Counted from the first letter of the stretch, positions 1 to 5,593 are shown. The stretch: 5,664 bases of DNA from Candidatus Poribacteria bacterium (GCA_028818995.1 JAPPMR010000869.1:5854-11517); one strand, 5' to 3'. The notes: generated by a model not told the origin, from the letters alone. Translations and numbers: made by a program.

Positions 1-52
1 TACAGGCTTAATAGCATACCTGCAAGTTCAAAATGTAAATTGGAGAAATAGA

Positions 53-619
53 ATGTCACGCATTGGACAAATTCCAATTCCGATTCCGAGTGCGGTCAAA
101 GTTGCTTTCAACGACAGTGAGGTCCAAGTAGAGGGTCCCAAAGGCACACTGAATTGGATTATTCCACAAGGAATTGATGCGAATATAGAAGAAAACGTTA
201 TCACGGTCACACGCGCGAACGATGAGAAACAACACAAAGCACTACACGGTTTAGCACGCAGCCTCATCGCAAACATGGTGACAGGGGTTTCGGAAGGCTT
301 TGAGAAGAAATTGCGCGTTGTTGGTACAGGATACCGTGCAGAGGTTAATCGTCAGAATGTTTTAACCCTTGATGTAGGATATTCACACTCTGTAATCTTC
401 ACCCCTCCCGAAGGAATCACATTGACTGTTGAACCTCCGGAGAATATTGATGGACAGGCACATATTCCTATTGTTGTGAGTGGAATTGATAAGCAAGTCG
501 TTGGACAAGTCGCTGCCTCTATTCGTCAAATTAAGAAACCCGAAACTTATAAGCCCAGTAAAGGTATCCGATATGATGGCGAGCGTGTCCGAGATAAAGA
601 AGGAAAGGTTGCTGGATAA
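53..619 (+). CDS. rplF: 50S ribosomal protein L6
   Basis: Large-subunit ribosomal protein that sits near the base of the L7/L12 stalk and contacts 23S rRNA by the factor-binding site. The 188-residue product starts with the family's MSRIGQ-P-P-P pattern, has EGFEKKLRVVGTGYRA at about 81-96, and closes with GIDKQVVGQVAASIRQI (144-160) and KGIRYDGE (170-177), the C-terminal RNA-binding signature. It is longer than E. coli L6 (177 residues), mainly because about eight extra residues lie between PEGIT (119-123) and VSGIDKQ (142-148). The ATG start is set by GGAGA at 42-46, six bases upstream. The gene preceding it in the conserved order, rpsH, is not in the window. A 100-nt spacer separates it from rplR, longer than usual. 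Identification is secure; the significance of the insertion is unknown. Confidence 0.98.
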   Translation: MSRIGQIPIPIPSAVKVAFNDSEVQVEGPKGTLNWIIPQGIDANIEENVITVTRANDEKQHKALHGLARSLIANMVTGVSEGFEKKLRVVGTGYRAEVNRQNVLTLDVGYSHSVIFTPPEGITLTVEPPENIDGQAHIPIVVSGIDKQVVGQVAASIRQIKKPETYKPSKGIRYDGERVRDKEGKVAG

Positions 620-640
620 TTATTAGTAAAACACCTGGTA

Positions 641-661
641 GGCGCGTTTTGTAAACGCGCC
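641..661. repeat. Perfect GC-rich inverted repeat (hairpin) between rplF and rplR
   Basis: Two perfect 9-bp arms, GGCGCGTTT (641-649) and AAACGCGCC (653-661), surround a TGT triloop. The position is 21 nt after the L6 stop. No T-run follows on either strand, so it does not look like a standard intrinsic terminator. A REP-like dispersed palindrome, an mRNA-processing or stabilising hairpin, or a partial-attenuation site are the alternatives; the sequence does not decide among them. Confidence 0.75.
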
Positions 662-692
662 GAGACAGAAAGTGTGCGTAATCAAGTATAAT
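662..692 (+). promoter_or_regulatory. Possible internal promoter ahead of rplR
   Basis: A perfect TATAAT lies at 687-692. The best -35 candidate is GAGACA at 662-667 (four of six matches to TTGACA), but the spacer is 19 nt, longer than ideal. Transcription would begin near 699 and keep the rplR ribosome-binding site at 708-712. The match may be chance in a moderately AT-rich spacer. Confidence 0.25.
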
Positions 693-706
693 TAGAGTTT
701 TGCTGC

Positions 707-722
707 GGGAGGAAATCCGTTG
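707..722 (+). promoter_or_regulatory. Ribosome-binding site fixing the rplR TTG start
   Basis: GGGAGGAAA begins at 707 and its GGAGG core (708-712) lies seven bases before TTG at 720. The in-frame ATG at 729 would be 16 bases away and that at 744 still farther, so TTG is the better-supported start. Confidence 0.7.
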
Positions 723-1088
723 GAAAAGATGAAGAGCAAACAGATGAGCCATCTTCAAAGAAAGAAAAGAGTTCGCCGTAAGATTAACGGCACGAGTCAG
801 CGCCCTCGGCTCTCTGTAAATAGAAGTTTAAAACATATTTACGCCCAAATAATTGATGATGAGAATGGTAAAACGCTTGCTCATGCCTCCAGTTTATCTC
901 CTGAAGTAAAGGGAAACGCCGATGAGGGAGGAAAAATAAAAGTTGCTCAAAGCGTTGGTCAACTCATCGCACAAAAGGCAAAAGAACATCAAATAGAGGG
1001 AGTCGTTTTTGACCGAAGCGGTTATTTATATCATGGTCGAGTCAAAGCGCTCGCTGAAGCTGCAAGGGAAGAAGGGCTTAAGTTTTAA
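720..1088 (+). CDS. rplR: 50S ribosomal protein L18
   Basis: L18 binds 5S rRNA and helps anchor the 5S particle to the central protuberance of the large subunit. The 122-residue product has a basic N-terminus (RKKRVRRKI, about 14-22), the family pattern [20 protein letters not shown] (28-47), and the strongly conserved C-terminal [20 protein letters not shown] (97-116) ending in GLKF. Length matches the family (E. coli 117). The TTG start is preferred because a strong GGAGG lies seven bases upstream; in-frame ATGs at residues 4 and 9 are alternatives. The gene sits between rplF and rpsE in the standard spc order, 31 nt ahead of rpsE. No odd residues were noticed. Confidence 0.98.
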   Translation: MEKMKSKQMSHLQRKKRVRRKINGTSQRPRLSVNRSLKHIYAQIIDDENGKTLAHASSLSPEVKGNADEGGKIKVAQSVGQLIAQKAKEHQIEGVVFDRSGYLYHGRVKALAEAAREEGLKF

Positions 1089-1106
1089 CTGCCCGATTTC
1101 GCCCTG

Positions 1107-1122
1107 AAAGGAGACTTTTTTG
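1107..1122 (+). promoter_or_regulatory. Ribosome-binding site fixing the rpsE TTG start
   Basis: AAAGGAG at 1107-1113 lies six bases before TTG at 1120. An in-frame TGA at 1105-1107 closes the frame upstream, and the first internal Met is residue 24, inside the conserved domain. TTG is therefore the only credible start. Confidence 0.85.
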
Positions 1123-1650
1123 CTATTAGAAAAAATCAATCCTGATGATTTTGAATTTGAAGAGCGCCCTATTGACATAAACCGAGTCATGCGCGTTGGT
1201 AAAGGGAGAAGAACGCCAAGTTTTAATACCCTCTCTGTTGTCGGCAATCGAGACGGCATCGTCGGAATCGGTTTTGGAAGCGCAAGCGAAATTGCTGGCG
1301 CGCTTCGCAAAAGTTTTGCCGATGCTCGCAAAAATTTGATTCGTGTCCCCTTGTCTGATGGAACTCTCCCCCATGAAATCATCTGTGAATTCAAATCCGC
1401 TAAAGTTTTGCTTAAACCAGCAAGTCCCGGTACCGGTATCATTGCTGGGCATGCTACGCGCGCAATTTTGGAATATGCAGGTGTCCGAGATGCCCTTACA
1501 AAATGCTTGTCTTCAAGAAATGTCAAAAATATCGCTGAGGCTACGATGATCGGCTTGAGAAGTCTCAAGGATGTCAATGAAGTCGCACGAATTCGAGGCA
1601 AAACGGTCGAAGAACTTTTACATAAACGTCCTAAAAATTCTAACAGCTGA
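1120..1650 (+). CDS. rpsE: 30S ribosomal protein S5
   Basis: Small-subunit protein that contacts 16S rRNA near the mRNA entry site, is linked to translational accuracy, and neighbours S4. The 176-residue product has the N-terminal dsRBD-like S5 domain: INRVMRVGKGRR (20-31), SFNTLSVVGN (34-43), VGIGFGSASEI (48-58). The C-terminal domain follows: LLKPASPGTGIIAG (97-110), RAILEYAGVRD (114-124), NVKNIAEATMIGL (134-146) and KTVEELL (161-167). E. coli S5 is 167 residues, so length is normal. The loop after NRV, associated with spectinomycin response in other bacteria, departs from the usual KGGR-F-SF pattern and reads KGRRTPSF. The next gene is rplO after 35 nt; the usual rpmD between them is missing. 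The stop is TGA, the only non-TAA stop in the window. Confidence 0.98.
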   Translation: MLLEKINPDDFEFEERPIDINRVMRVGKGRRTPSFNTLSVVGNRDGIVGIGFGSASEIAGALRKSFADARKNLIRVPLSDGTLPHEIICEFKSAKVLLKPASPGTGIIAGHATRAILEYAGVRDALTKCLSSRNVKNIAEATMIGLRSLKDVNEVARIRGKTVEELLHKRPKNSNS

Positions 1651-1685
1651 ACCTACTCAGTCATATCTAAGGAACGAAAGATTCA

Positions 1686-2132
1686 ATGAAACTTAACGAA
1701 CTCAAACCTGCACCTGGGTCAAATCGCAACCGAAAACGCGTTGGTCGTGGTCGTGGATCGGGTTATGGCGGCACTTGTGGTCGTGGGCATAAAGGGCAAA
1801 AATCGCGTTCTGGCAGTTCAATTCCCGCTTGGTTTGAAGGCGGACAGATGCCGTTAGTGAGACGCGTCCCAAAGCGCGGTCCCCGAAGAATCGCACACAA
1901 ACGTTTAGAGTACGATGTCGTTAATATTAAAACTCTGAACCTATTTGAGGATGAGGTGGAAGTCAATCCTGAACGTCTGCGCGAAATCGGCATCATCAAA
2001 CGAAAAAACGCCCTCATTAAGATACTCGGCGACGGTGAACTTGACAAACGGCTGAACGTGCGCGCACATCGCTTTTCAAAATCAGCCATTGAAAAGATTG
2101 AAGCAAAAGGCGGCACAGCCGAGGTGATTTAA
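1686..2132 (+). CDS. rplO: 50S ribosomal protein L15
   Basis: L15 binds 23S rRNA and acts in late large-subunit assembly. The 148-residue product starts [12 protein letters not shown] and has the long basic glycine-rich extension typical of the family: [20 protein letters not shown] (17-36), then GQKSRSG (37-43), [16 protein letters not shown] (50-65). The globular C-terminal part includes [10 protein letters not shown] (79-88), [15 protein letters not shown] (111-125) and [17 protein letters not shown] (127-143). Length is close to E. coli (144). AAGGAA (1669-1674) lies 11 bases before ATG, a wide but workable spacing. Its TAA stop directly abuts the secY GTG, so secY translation is probably coupled to it. 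In most bacteria rpmD would precede this gene. Confidence 0.98.
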   Translation: MKLNELKPAPGSNRNRKRVGRGRGSGYGGTCGRGHKGQKSRSGSSIPAWFEGGQMPLVRRVPKRGPRRIAHKRLEYDVVNIKTLNLFEDEVEVNPERLREIGIIKRKNALIKILGDGELDKRLNVRAHRFSKSAIEKIEAKGGTAEVI

Positions 2133-2135
2133 GTG
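2121..2135 (+). promoter_or_regulatory. secY ribosome-binding site inside the end of rplO
   Basis: GAGGTG at 2121-2126 lies six bases before the secY GTG (2133) and is itself part of the last L15 codons. With zero bases between the L15 stop (2130-2132) and the SecY start, ribosomes finishing L15 probably reinitiate on secY. Confidence 0.65.
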
Positions 2136-3485
2136 ATTAAGCCAATTCAAAACGCTTTTAAAATCCCTGAATTACGCAAACGTATTATTTTTACTGTGCT
2201 TCTCCTTGTTGTTTACCGACTTGGTGCACACATTACGCTACCCGGTATTAATGATGGTGCACTTGAAGCTTTTTTCAAGCAACTTATGGAAACGAATGAG
2301 GGTACGGGAAATGTTCTGGCGTTGATCAATATATTTTCTGGTGGCGCATTCAGCCAGATGACGATTTTCGCTCTCGGTATTCAGCCTTATATCAGTGCGT
2401 CAATTATTATGCAGCTGCTTGCTGTCATTGTTCCGTCCCTTGAAAAACTCTCTAAAGAACCGGATGGACGTAAGAAAATTACCCAATACACCCGCTACGG
2501 TACCGTTCTTCTCAGTATTGTTCAAGGCGTAATGATTACAATTCTGTTGAGAAACCCGGGACAACTTGTTGGCCAAGAAGCTGGGACCATAGTTGACAAT
2601 CCGACCATCTGGTGGCACGCCTTGGCGGTCTTAACGTTGACAGCAGGTACCGCTTTTGTAATGTGGCTCGGTGAGCAAATTACCGAACGTGGTATTGGGC
2701 AAGGAATCTCAATAATTATTACTGTCGGTATTATGGCAGGATTTCCAAATGGTGTTGCGACTGTGTTCAGGAGTCTGGTACAGGATACGCGTTTTGGACT
2801 TGCTCAACTTGCTATGTTACTTGCTCTTATTGTCATCGCTGTGTCAGGCACAATCTTTATCCATCTTTCTGTGCGTAAGATCCCAGTTCAATATGGACGG
2901 CAAATACGAGGCGGAAAAGTGTTCGGCGGACGCGCAATGCACCTACCGCTACGTGTCAACACCGCAGGTATGATTCCGATTATCTTCGCTATCACGTTGA
3001 TGACGTTCCCAGGAGTACTTATTGGCATGTTGCCACAGGACTGGGAGTTTGTCAGGACTTTGGCTAATTTGATGGATCCGGGAAATCCGACCTTTTTCTA
3101 CCTCTCTCTTTATGCGTTGTTAATCATTGGATTCACCTATTTCTACACAGCAGTCCAAGTTAACCCCGTTCAAATGGCAGAGGACTTACAGAAATACGGA
3201 GGTTTTATCCCCGGACTTCGTCCTGGAAAACAGACAGCAGATTATATCAACACCACATTAACCCGTATCACGCTCCCCGGGGCTCTGTTCCTCGCTGCCA
3301 TTGCCGTAATCCCCATTTCTATCACCAGTTGGCTCGGCGTTGGTGGCATGGTTGAGGGGGCATCCGTTTTGATTGTTGTAGGTGTTGTATTGGATACCGT
3401 TTCCCAAATTGAATCTTACTTAACGATGCGTCATTATGATGGATTCCTAAAAGATAGACGTTTGAAAGGACGCTCAAGAAGATAA
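2133..3485 (+). CDS. secY: Preprotein translocase subunit SecY
   Basis: SecY forms the protein-conducting channel of the SecYEG translocon in the inner membrane. The 450-residue product has the expected ten membrane segments, roughly at 19-36, 77-100, 122-140, 161-180, 188-208, 222-245, 275-300, 320-341, 383-403 and 407-424. Signatures seen: INIFSGGAF (65-73, plug region), FALGIQPYISASIIMQLL (79-96), TERGIGQGISI (184-194), cytosolic RKIPVQYGRQ (248-257), LPLRVNTAGMIPIIFA (271-286), the C5-loop GGFIPGLRPG (356-365) including the conserved Arg363, and LIVVGVVLDTVSQIESYL (413-430). Length is close to E. coli (443). The start is GTG, chosen for the GAGGTG six bases upstream. adk, map and infA, which often follow secY, are absent; an 83-nt spacer leads to rpmJ. 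It lies in its standard place after rplO. Confidence 0.98.
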   Translation: MIKPIQNAFKIPELRKRIIFTVLLLVVYRLGAHITLPGINDGALEAFFKQLMETNEGTGNVLALINIFSGGAFSQMTIFALGIQPYISASIIMQLLAVIVPSLEKLSKEPDGRKKITQYTRYGTVLLSIVQGVMITILLRNPGQLVGQEAGTIVDNPTIWWHALAVLTLTAGTAFVMWLGEQITERGIGQGISIIITVGIMAGFPNGVATVFRSLVQDTRFGLAQLAMLLALIVIAVSGTIFIHLSVRKIPVQYGRQIRGGKVFGGRAMHLPLRVNTAGMIPIIFAITLMTFPGVLIGMLPQDWEFVRTLANLMDPGNPTFFYLSLYALLIIGFTYFYTAVQVNPVQMAEDLQKYGGFIPGLRPGKQTADYINTTLTRITLPGALFLAAIAVIPISITSWLGVGGMVEGASVLIVVGVVLDTVSQIESYLTMRHYDGFLKDRRLKGRSRR

Positions 3486-3568
3486 CAACACTATACCACA
3501 GGCATGTATGCTGTATGAAAGGAACTTGTTGTAAAGTGCCCTACAGCAAATGAATTGAAGGGAAAACT

Positions 3569-3685
3569 ATGAAAGTCCGACCATCTGTCAAAAAAATGTG
3601 TAATCGTTGCAAAGTTATTAAAAGAAAGGGGGTTGTCCGCGTTATCTGTCCTTCAAATCCGAAGCACAAACAACGGCAAGGATAA
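3569..3685 (+). CDS. rpmJ: 50S ribosomal protein L36, zinc-binding form
   Basis: L36 is the smallest large-subunit protein and binds 23S rRNA in a late assembly step. The 38-residue product begins [15 protein letters not shown] and has the zinc ligands Cys11, Cys14, Cys27 and His33, so it is the zinc-ribbon (C+) form rather than the zinc-free paralogue. Length is the family norm (37-38). AAGGGA at 3558-3563 lies five bases before ATG. It is 26 nt upstream of rpsM, the usual order at the start of the alpha gene group. In many bacteria infA directly precedes it; here nothing recognisable lies in the 83 nt after secY. Confidence 0.97.
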   Translation: MKVRPSVKKMCNRCKVIKRKGVVRVICPSNPKHKQRQG

Positions 3686-3711
3686 TCTCATCCAAATATA
3701 AGGAGAAACCC

Positions 3712-4107
3712 ATGGCACGCATAGCAGGAGTAGATCTTCCTCGTACTAAACGGATTGATATTGCGTTGACAGCTATTTACGGTATTGGTCGTCATACTGC
3801 ATCGCAGATCGTCACCGACCTTAACATTGATCCCGCCAAGAAGGTTGATGCTTTAGCTGAAAACGAAGTCAGTCAACTCCGAGATAAAATCACTGAAGAA
3901 TATAAAGTTGAAGGTGACTTACGCCGCGAGGTTGACCAAAACATTAAGCGTCTTATGGATATTAACAGTTATCGTGGACTCCGTCATCGACGGCAGTTAC
4001 CTGTGCGAGGACAACGCACAAATACGAATGCCCGCACACGAAAGGGTAAAGCCCGAACGATTTCTGTTGGTAGAAAACTCAAAGAGACAGCACGCAAAGC
4101 CGGTTAA
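3712..4107 (+). CDS. rpsM: 30S ribosomal protein S13
   Basis: S13 lies in the head of the small subunit, contacts P-site tRNA through its C-terminal tail and forms an intersubunit bridge with the large subunit. The 131-residue product begins [20 protein letters not shown], has the helix-hairpin-helix-like IYGIGRHTA (22-30), then [12 protein letters not shown] (63-74), [18 protein letters not shown] (77-94) and the basic tail [20 protein letters not shown] (96-115). The C-terminus runs to residue 131, past the E. coli length (118), and stays basic. AAGGAGA at 3700-3706 is a strong ribosome-binding site close to ATG. Only 26 nt separate it from rpmJ, leaving little room for an E. coli-type S4 repressor site in that spacer. 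A 171-nt gap follows. Confidence 0.98.
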   Translation: MARIAGVDLPRTKRIDIALTAIYGIGRHTASQIVTDLNIDPAKKVDALAENEVSQLRDKITEEYKVEGDLRREVDQNIKRLMDINSYRGLRHRRQLPVRGQRTNTNARTRKGKARTISVGRKLKETARKAG

Positions 4108-4278
4108 TTTATACAGTGTTCCGCAACGGTATTATTTCTTTGCAGAAAAACAACTGCTGCGGATTTGCTGTGGTTTTGGGTAAACATTGTTTCGTGATTG
4201 CCTATGTTATGTCTAAGGTGTTTTCACGGTTAATCGCTCAAAATTCAATACAAAATATAATTGTAAAGGAGAAACAGT
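4108..4278 (+). other. 171-nt gene-free spacer between rpsM and rpsK, with nested inverted repeats
   Basis: No ORF with a plausible start and conserved features fits here. TCCGCA (4120-4125) can pair with TGCGGA (4158-4163), enclosing a 4-bp GCAG/CTGC stem (4142-4145 and 4154-4157) with an 8-nt loop. The downstream part is AT-rich and ends in the strong rpsK ribosome-binding site. rpsM and rpsK are normally close together, so the length is unusual. A leader-like regulatory RNA, a cryptic promoter region or decayed sequence are possible. Confidence 0.5.
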
Positions 4279-4281
4279 TTG
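4265..4281 (+). promoter_or_regulatory. Ribosome-binding site fixing the rpsK TTG start
   Basis: AAAGGAGA at 4265-4272 has its GGAG core seven bases before TTG at 4279. An in-frame TAA at 4264-4266 blocks any upstream start, and the first internal Met is residue 44, in the middle of the conserved core. TTG is the only plausible start. Confidence 0.9.
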
Positions 4282-4650
4282 CGTTCACGAAGACGGGAAC
4301 GAAAAAATGTGCCGGAGGGCATTGCCCACATCCAGGCTACGTTCAATAATACAATTGTGACTATCACTGATCCCAACGGCAACACGGTTGCTTGGGCGAG
4401 CGCAGGAATGACGTTCCCCGGTTCGCGCAAGTCAACACCTTTCGCCGCACAGCAGACAGCCGAAGCATGTGCCAGAAAAGCCATGGAACACGGTGTGAAA
4501 CGCGTTGAAGTGAGAGTCAAAGGTCCCGGATCAGGACGAGAGTCGTCTATTCGCGCTCTTGCCGCCGCGGGCTTAGAAATTACTTTGATGAAGGACATGA
4601 CACCTATCCCACACAATGGGTGTCGTCCACCGAAAAGACGACGGGTGTAA
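4279..4650 (+). CDS. rpsK: 30S ribosomal protein S11
   Basis: S11 lies on the small-subunit platform and contacts 16S rRNA near the mRNA exit (E-site) region. The 123-residue product has a short basic N-terminus ([14 protein letters not shown]), then [20 protein letters not shown] (15-34), [11 protein letters not shown] (48-58), [19 protein letters not shown] (76-94), and the very conserved end [18 protein letters not shown] (106-123). It is shorter than E. coli S11 (129), partly from the N-terminus and partly from one residue missing between SAG and GSRKS (reads MTFP where TxGFK-like sequence is usual). TTG is the start; the frame is closed just upstream. rpsD follows after 13 nt, so these two are surely cotranscribed. 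Confidence 0.97.
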   Translation: MRSRRRERKNVPEGIAHIQATFNNTIVTITDPNGNTVAWASAGMTFPGSRKSTPFAAQQTAEACARKAMEHGVKRVEVRVKGPGSGRESSIRALAAAGLEITLMKDMTPIPHNGCRPPKRRRV

Positions 4651-4663
4651 ACCAAGGAGACAC

Positions 4664-5296
4664 ATGAGTAGATATTTAGATTCTGTCTGTAAGTTATGTC
4701 GTCGAGAGGATGAAAAACTTTTCCTAAAGGGACGCAGATGCCTCGGGCCGAAGTGCTCCTTTGAACGGCGAAGTTATCCACCTGGCGACCATGGGCAAAA
4801 ACCACCTACACGGGCTCGTGGAGACTTTCGACGGCAACTACGTACAAAACAAAAAGCAAAGCGAATCTACGGTATTTTTGAGAAGCAGTTTCGCAACTAT
4901 TACTTCAAAGCGGCACGCCAAACCGGTATCACTGGCGAGAATTTAATCGCTCTCCTTGAACGCCGCTTAGACAATGTTGTTTATCGCTTGGGATTTGCGA
5001 CATCACGCAAACAAGCCCGACAACTGGTGAAACACAACCACTTCACTGTCAATGGGAAGCGCGTCAATATACCTTCTTATCTGGTTGAAGTTGGAGATGT
5101 TATCACCCCTCGCGAAAAGAGCCGCGAAAACATCACGATTCAAGAGGCGTTAGAATTTTCAAAACAACGGGGCGCACCAGAATGGCTCGAAATTGATTCT
5201 GATAAACCTGAAGGACGAGTACAAGGTGCCCCAATTGTGGAGCATATTGCATCTGAGTTGAACACACAACTAATTATTGAATTGTACTCTAAGTAA
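4664..5296 (+). CDS. rpsD: 30S ribosomal protein S4, zinc-binding form
   Basis: S4 is a primary 16S rRNA-binding protein that starts small-subunit assembly, and in several bacteria it represses its own operon. The 210-residue product has an N-terminal zinc site with Cys9, Cys12, Cys26 and Cys31, then ERRSYPPGDHGQ (34-45), LRTKQKAKRIYG (59-70), and the S4 RNA-binding domain around 99-162: ERRLDNVVYRLGFATSRKQA (99-118), VNGKRVNIPSYLV (129-141), GDVITPREKSR (144-154). It ends in the typical LIIELYSK. The ATG at 4664 is chosen because AAGGAGA (4654-4660) sits just before it and MSRYLDSVCKLC matches the family N-terminus; the frame stays open further upstream to 4616 inside rpsK but that extension has no family similarity. 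The expected next gene, rpoA, is not reached. Confidence 0.98.
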   Translation: MSRYLDSVCKLCRREDEKLFLKGRRCLGPKCSFERRSYPPGDHGQKPPTRARGDFRRQLRTKQKAKRIYGIFEKQFRNYYFKAARQTGITGENLIALLERRLDNVVYRLGFATSRKQARQLVKHNHFTVNGKRVNIPSYLVEVGDVITPREKSRENITIQEALEFSKQRGAPEWLEIDSDKPEGRVQGAPIVEHIASELNTQLIIELYSK

Positions 5297-5324
5297 CACC
5301 TAACCACTTGCCTCTTGAGTGTGA

Positions 5325-5386
5325 ATCCAAATTTGATCCGTTACCAATCAGATATTATAAAATACTTCTGATTGATTAAATTGGAT
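5325..5386 (+). repeat. Nested inverted repeat downstream of rpsD
   Basis: Inner arms CAATCAGA (5345-5352) and TCTGATTG (5367-5374) are perfect over 8 bp around a 14-nt loop. Outer arms ATCCAA (5325-5330) and TTGGAT (5381-5386) are perfect over 6 bp and extend by 3 more pairs (5332-5334 with 5378-5380) past one bulged A. No T-run follows, so a classical terminator is not supported. The AT content raises the chance of fortuitous pairing. Confidence 0.5.
5333..5361 (+). promoter_or_regulatory. Possible sigma-70-type promoter upstream of the next gene
   Basis: TTGATC (5333-5338; four of six matches to TTGACA) is followed after exactly 17 nt by TATAAA (5356-5361; five of six matches to TATAAT). 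Transcription would start near 5368 and leave a leader of roughly 300 nt before the predicted next gene. It overlaps the nested stem described at 5325-5386. AT-rich background makes a chance match possible. Confidence 0.35.
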
Positions 5387-5435
5387 AAATCAGTAAGTAT
5401 GCGGTTCGCTATAGTTTAGGCTATATAAAATACTT
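5356..5435 (+). repeat. 12-nt direct repeat TATAAAATACTT
   Basis: Identical copies occur at 5356-5367 and 5424-5435, 68 nt apart. The central ATATAAAATA (5423-5432) also appears inverted as TATTTTATAT at 5513-5522. They may be protein-binding sites, duplicated -10-like elements, or chance in AT-rich DNA. Confidence 0.45.
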
Positions 5436-5475
5436 GAATCCACCTTACTTTTGCAGAACTCCAAGAGATAATTCA

Positions 5476-5491
5476 AGTTGTTTTCACAACT
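5476..5491 (+). repeat. Small hairpin AGTTGT / ACAACT
   Basis: Perfect 6-bp arms at 5476-5481 and 5486-5491 enclose a TTTC tetraloop. Bases 5476-5478 could instead pair upstream, since ACTTGAAT (5432-5439) is the exact complement of ATTCAAGT (5471-5478). The two pairings exclude each other. Confidence 0.4.
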
Positions 5492-5593
5492 CCGCTGTCA
5501 GGGTTTCTATGCTATTTTATATGACTCGGAGAAATGATTACGCATTTCGGACATGTCGGCGATAAAAGGTAGTTATAACGAGACATACCACAA

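Noticed and set aside
1..52. Possible end of rpsH (S8) at the left edge
   Set aside because: No reading frame shows the typical S8 C-terminus before a stop, so the upstream gene probably ends outside the window.
1026..1601. 191-codon minus-strand frame across rplR and rpsE
   Set aside because: It is the antisense shadow of L18 and S5, whose conserved motifs are clear on the + strand.
3515..3553. 12-codon frame (MKGTCCKVPYSK) in the secY-rpmJ spacer
   Set aside because: It has no Shine-Dalgarno upstream and is too short to distinguish from chance.
4256..4261. Perfect TATAAT ahead of rpsK
   Set aside because: A transcript from it would start near 4268, inside the rpsK ribosome-binding site, and no good -35 lies upstream, so it would not produce a translatable mRNA by the usual route.
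4116..4349. 77-codon frame covering the rpsM-rpsK spacer and the start of rpsK
   Set aside because: It has no ribosome-binding site, no recognisable family, and its second half is an out-of-frame reading of S11.
4616..4663. N-terminal extension of S4 overlapping the end of rpsK
   Set aside because: The open frame upstream of 4664 has no similarity to S4, and a strong ribosome-binding site plus the conserved MSRYL N-terminus set the start at 4664.
4245..4805. 186-codon minus-strand frame across rpsK and rpsD
   Set aside because: It is the antisense shadow of S11 and S4 with no credible protein family.
5509..5565. 18-codon frame starting MLFYMTRRND in the region after rpsD, with a weak AGGG upstream
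   Set aside because: The ribosome-binding site is weak, the product matches nothing I recognise, and a frame of this length is expected by chance. A leader peptide cannot be excluded but is not supported.
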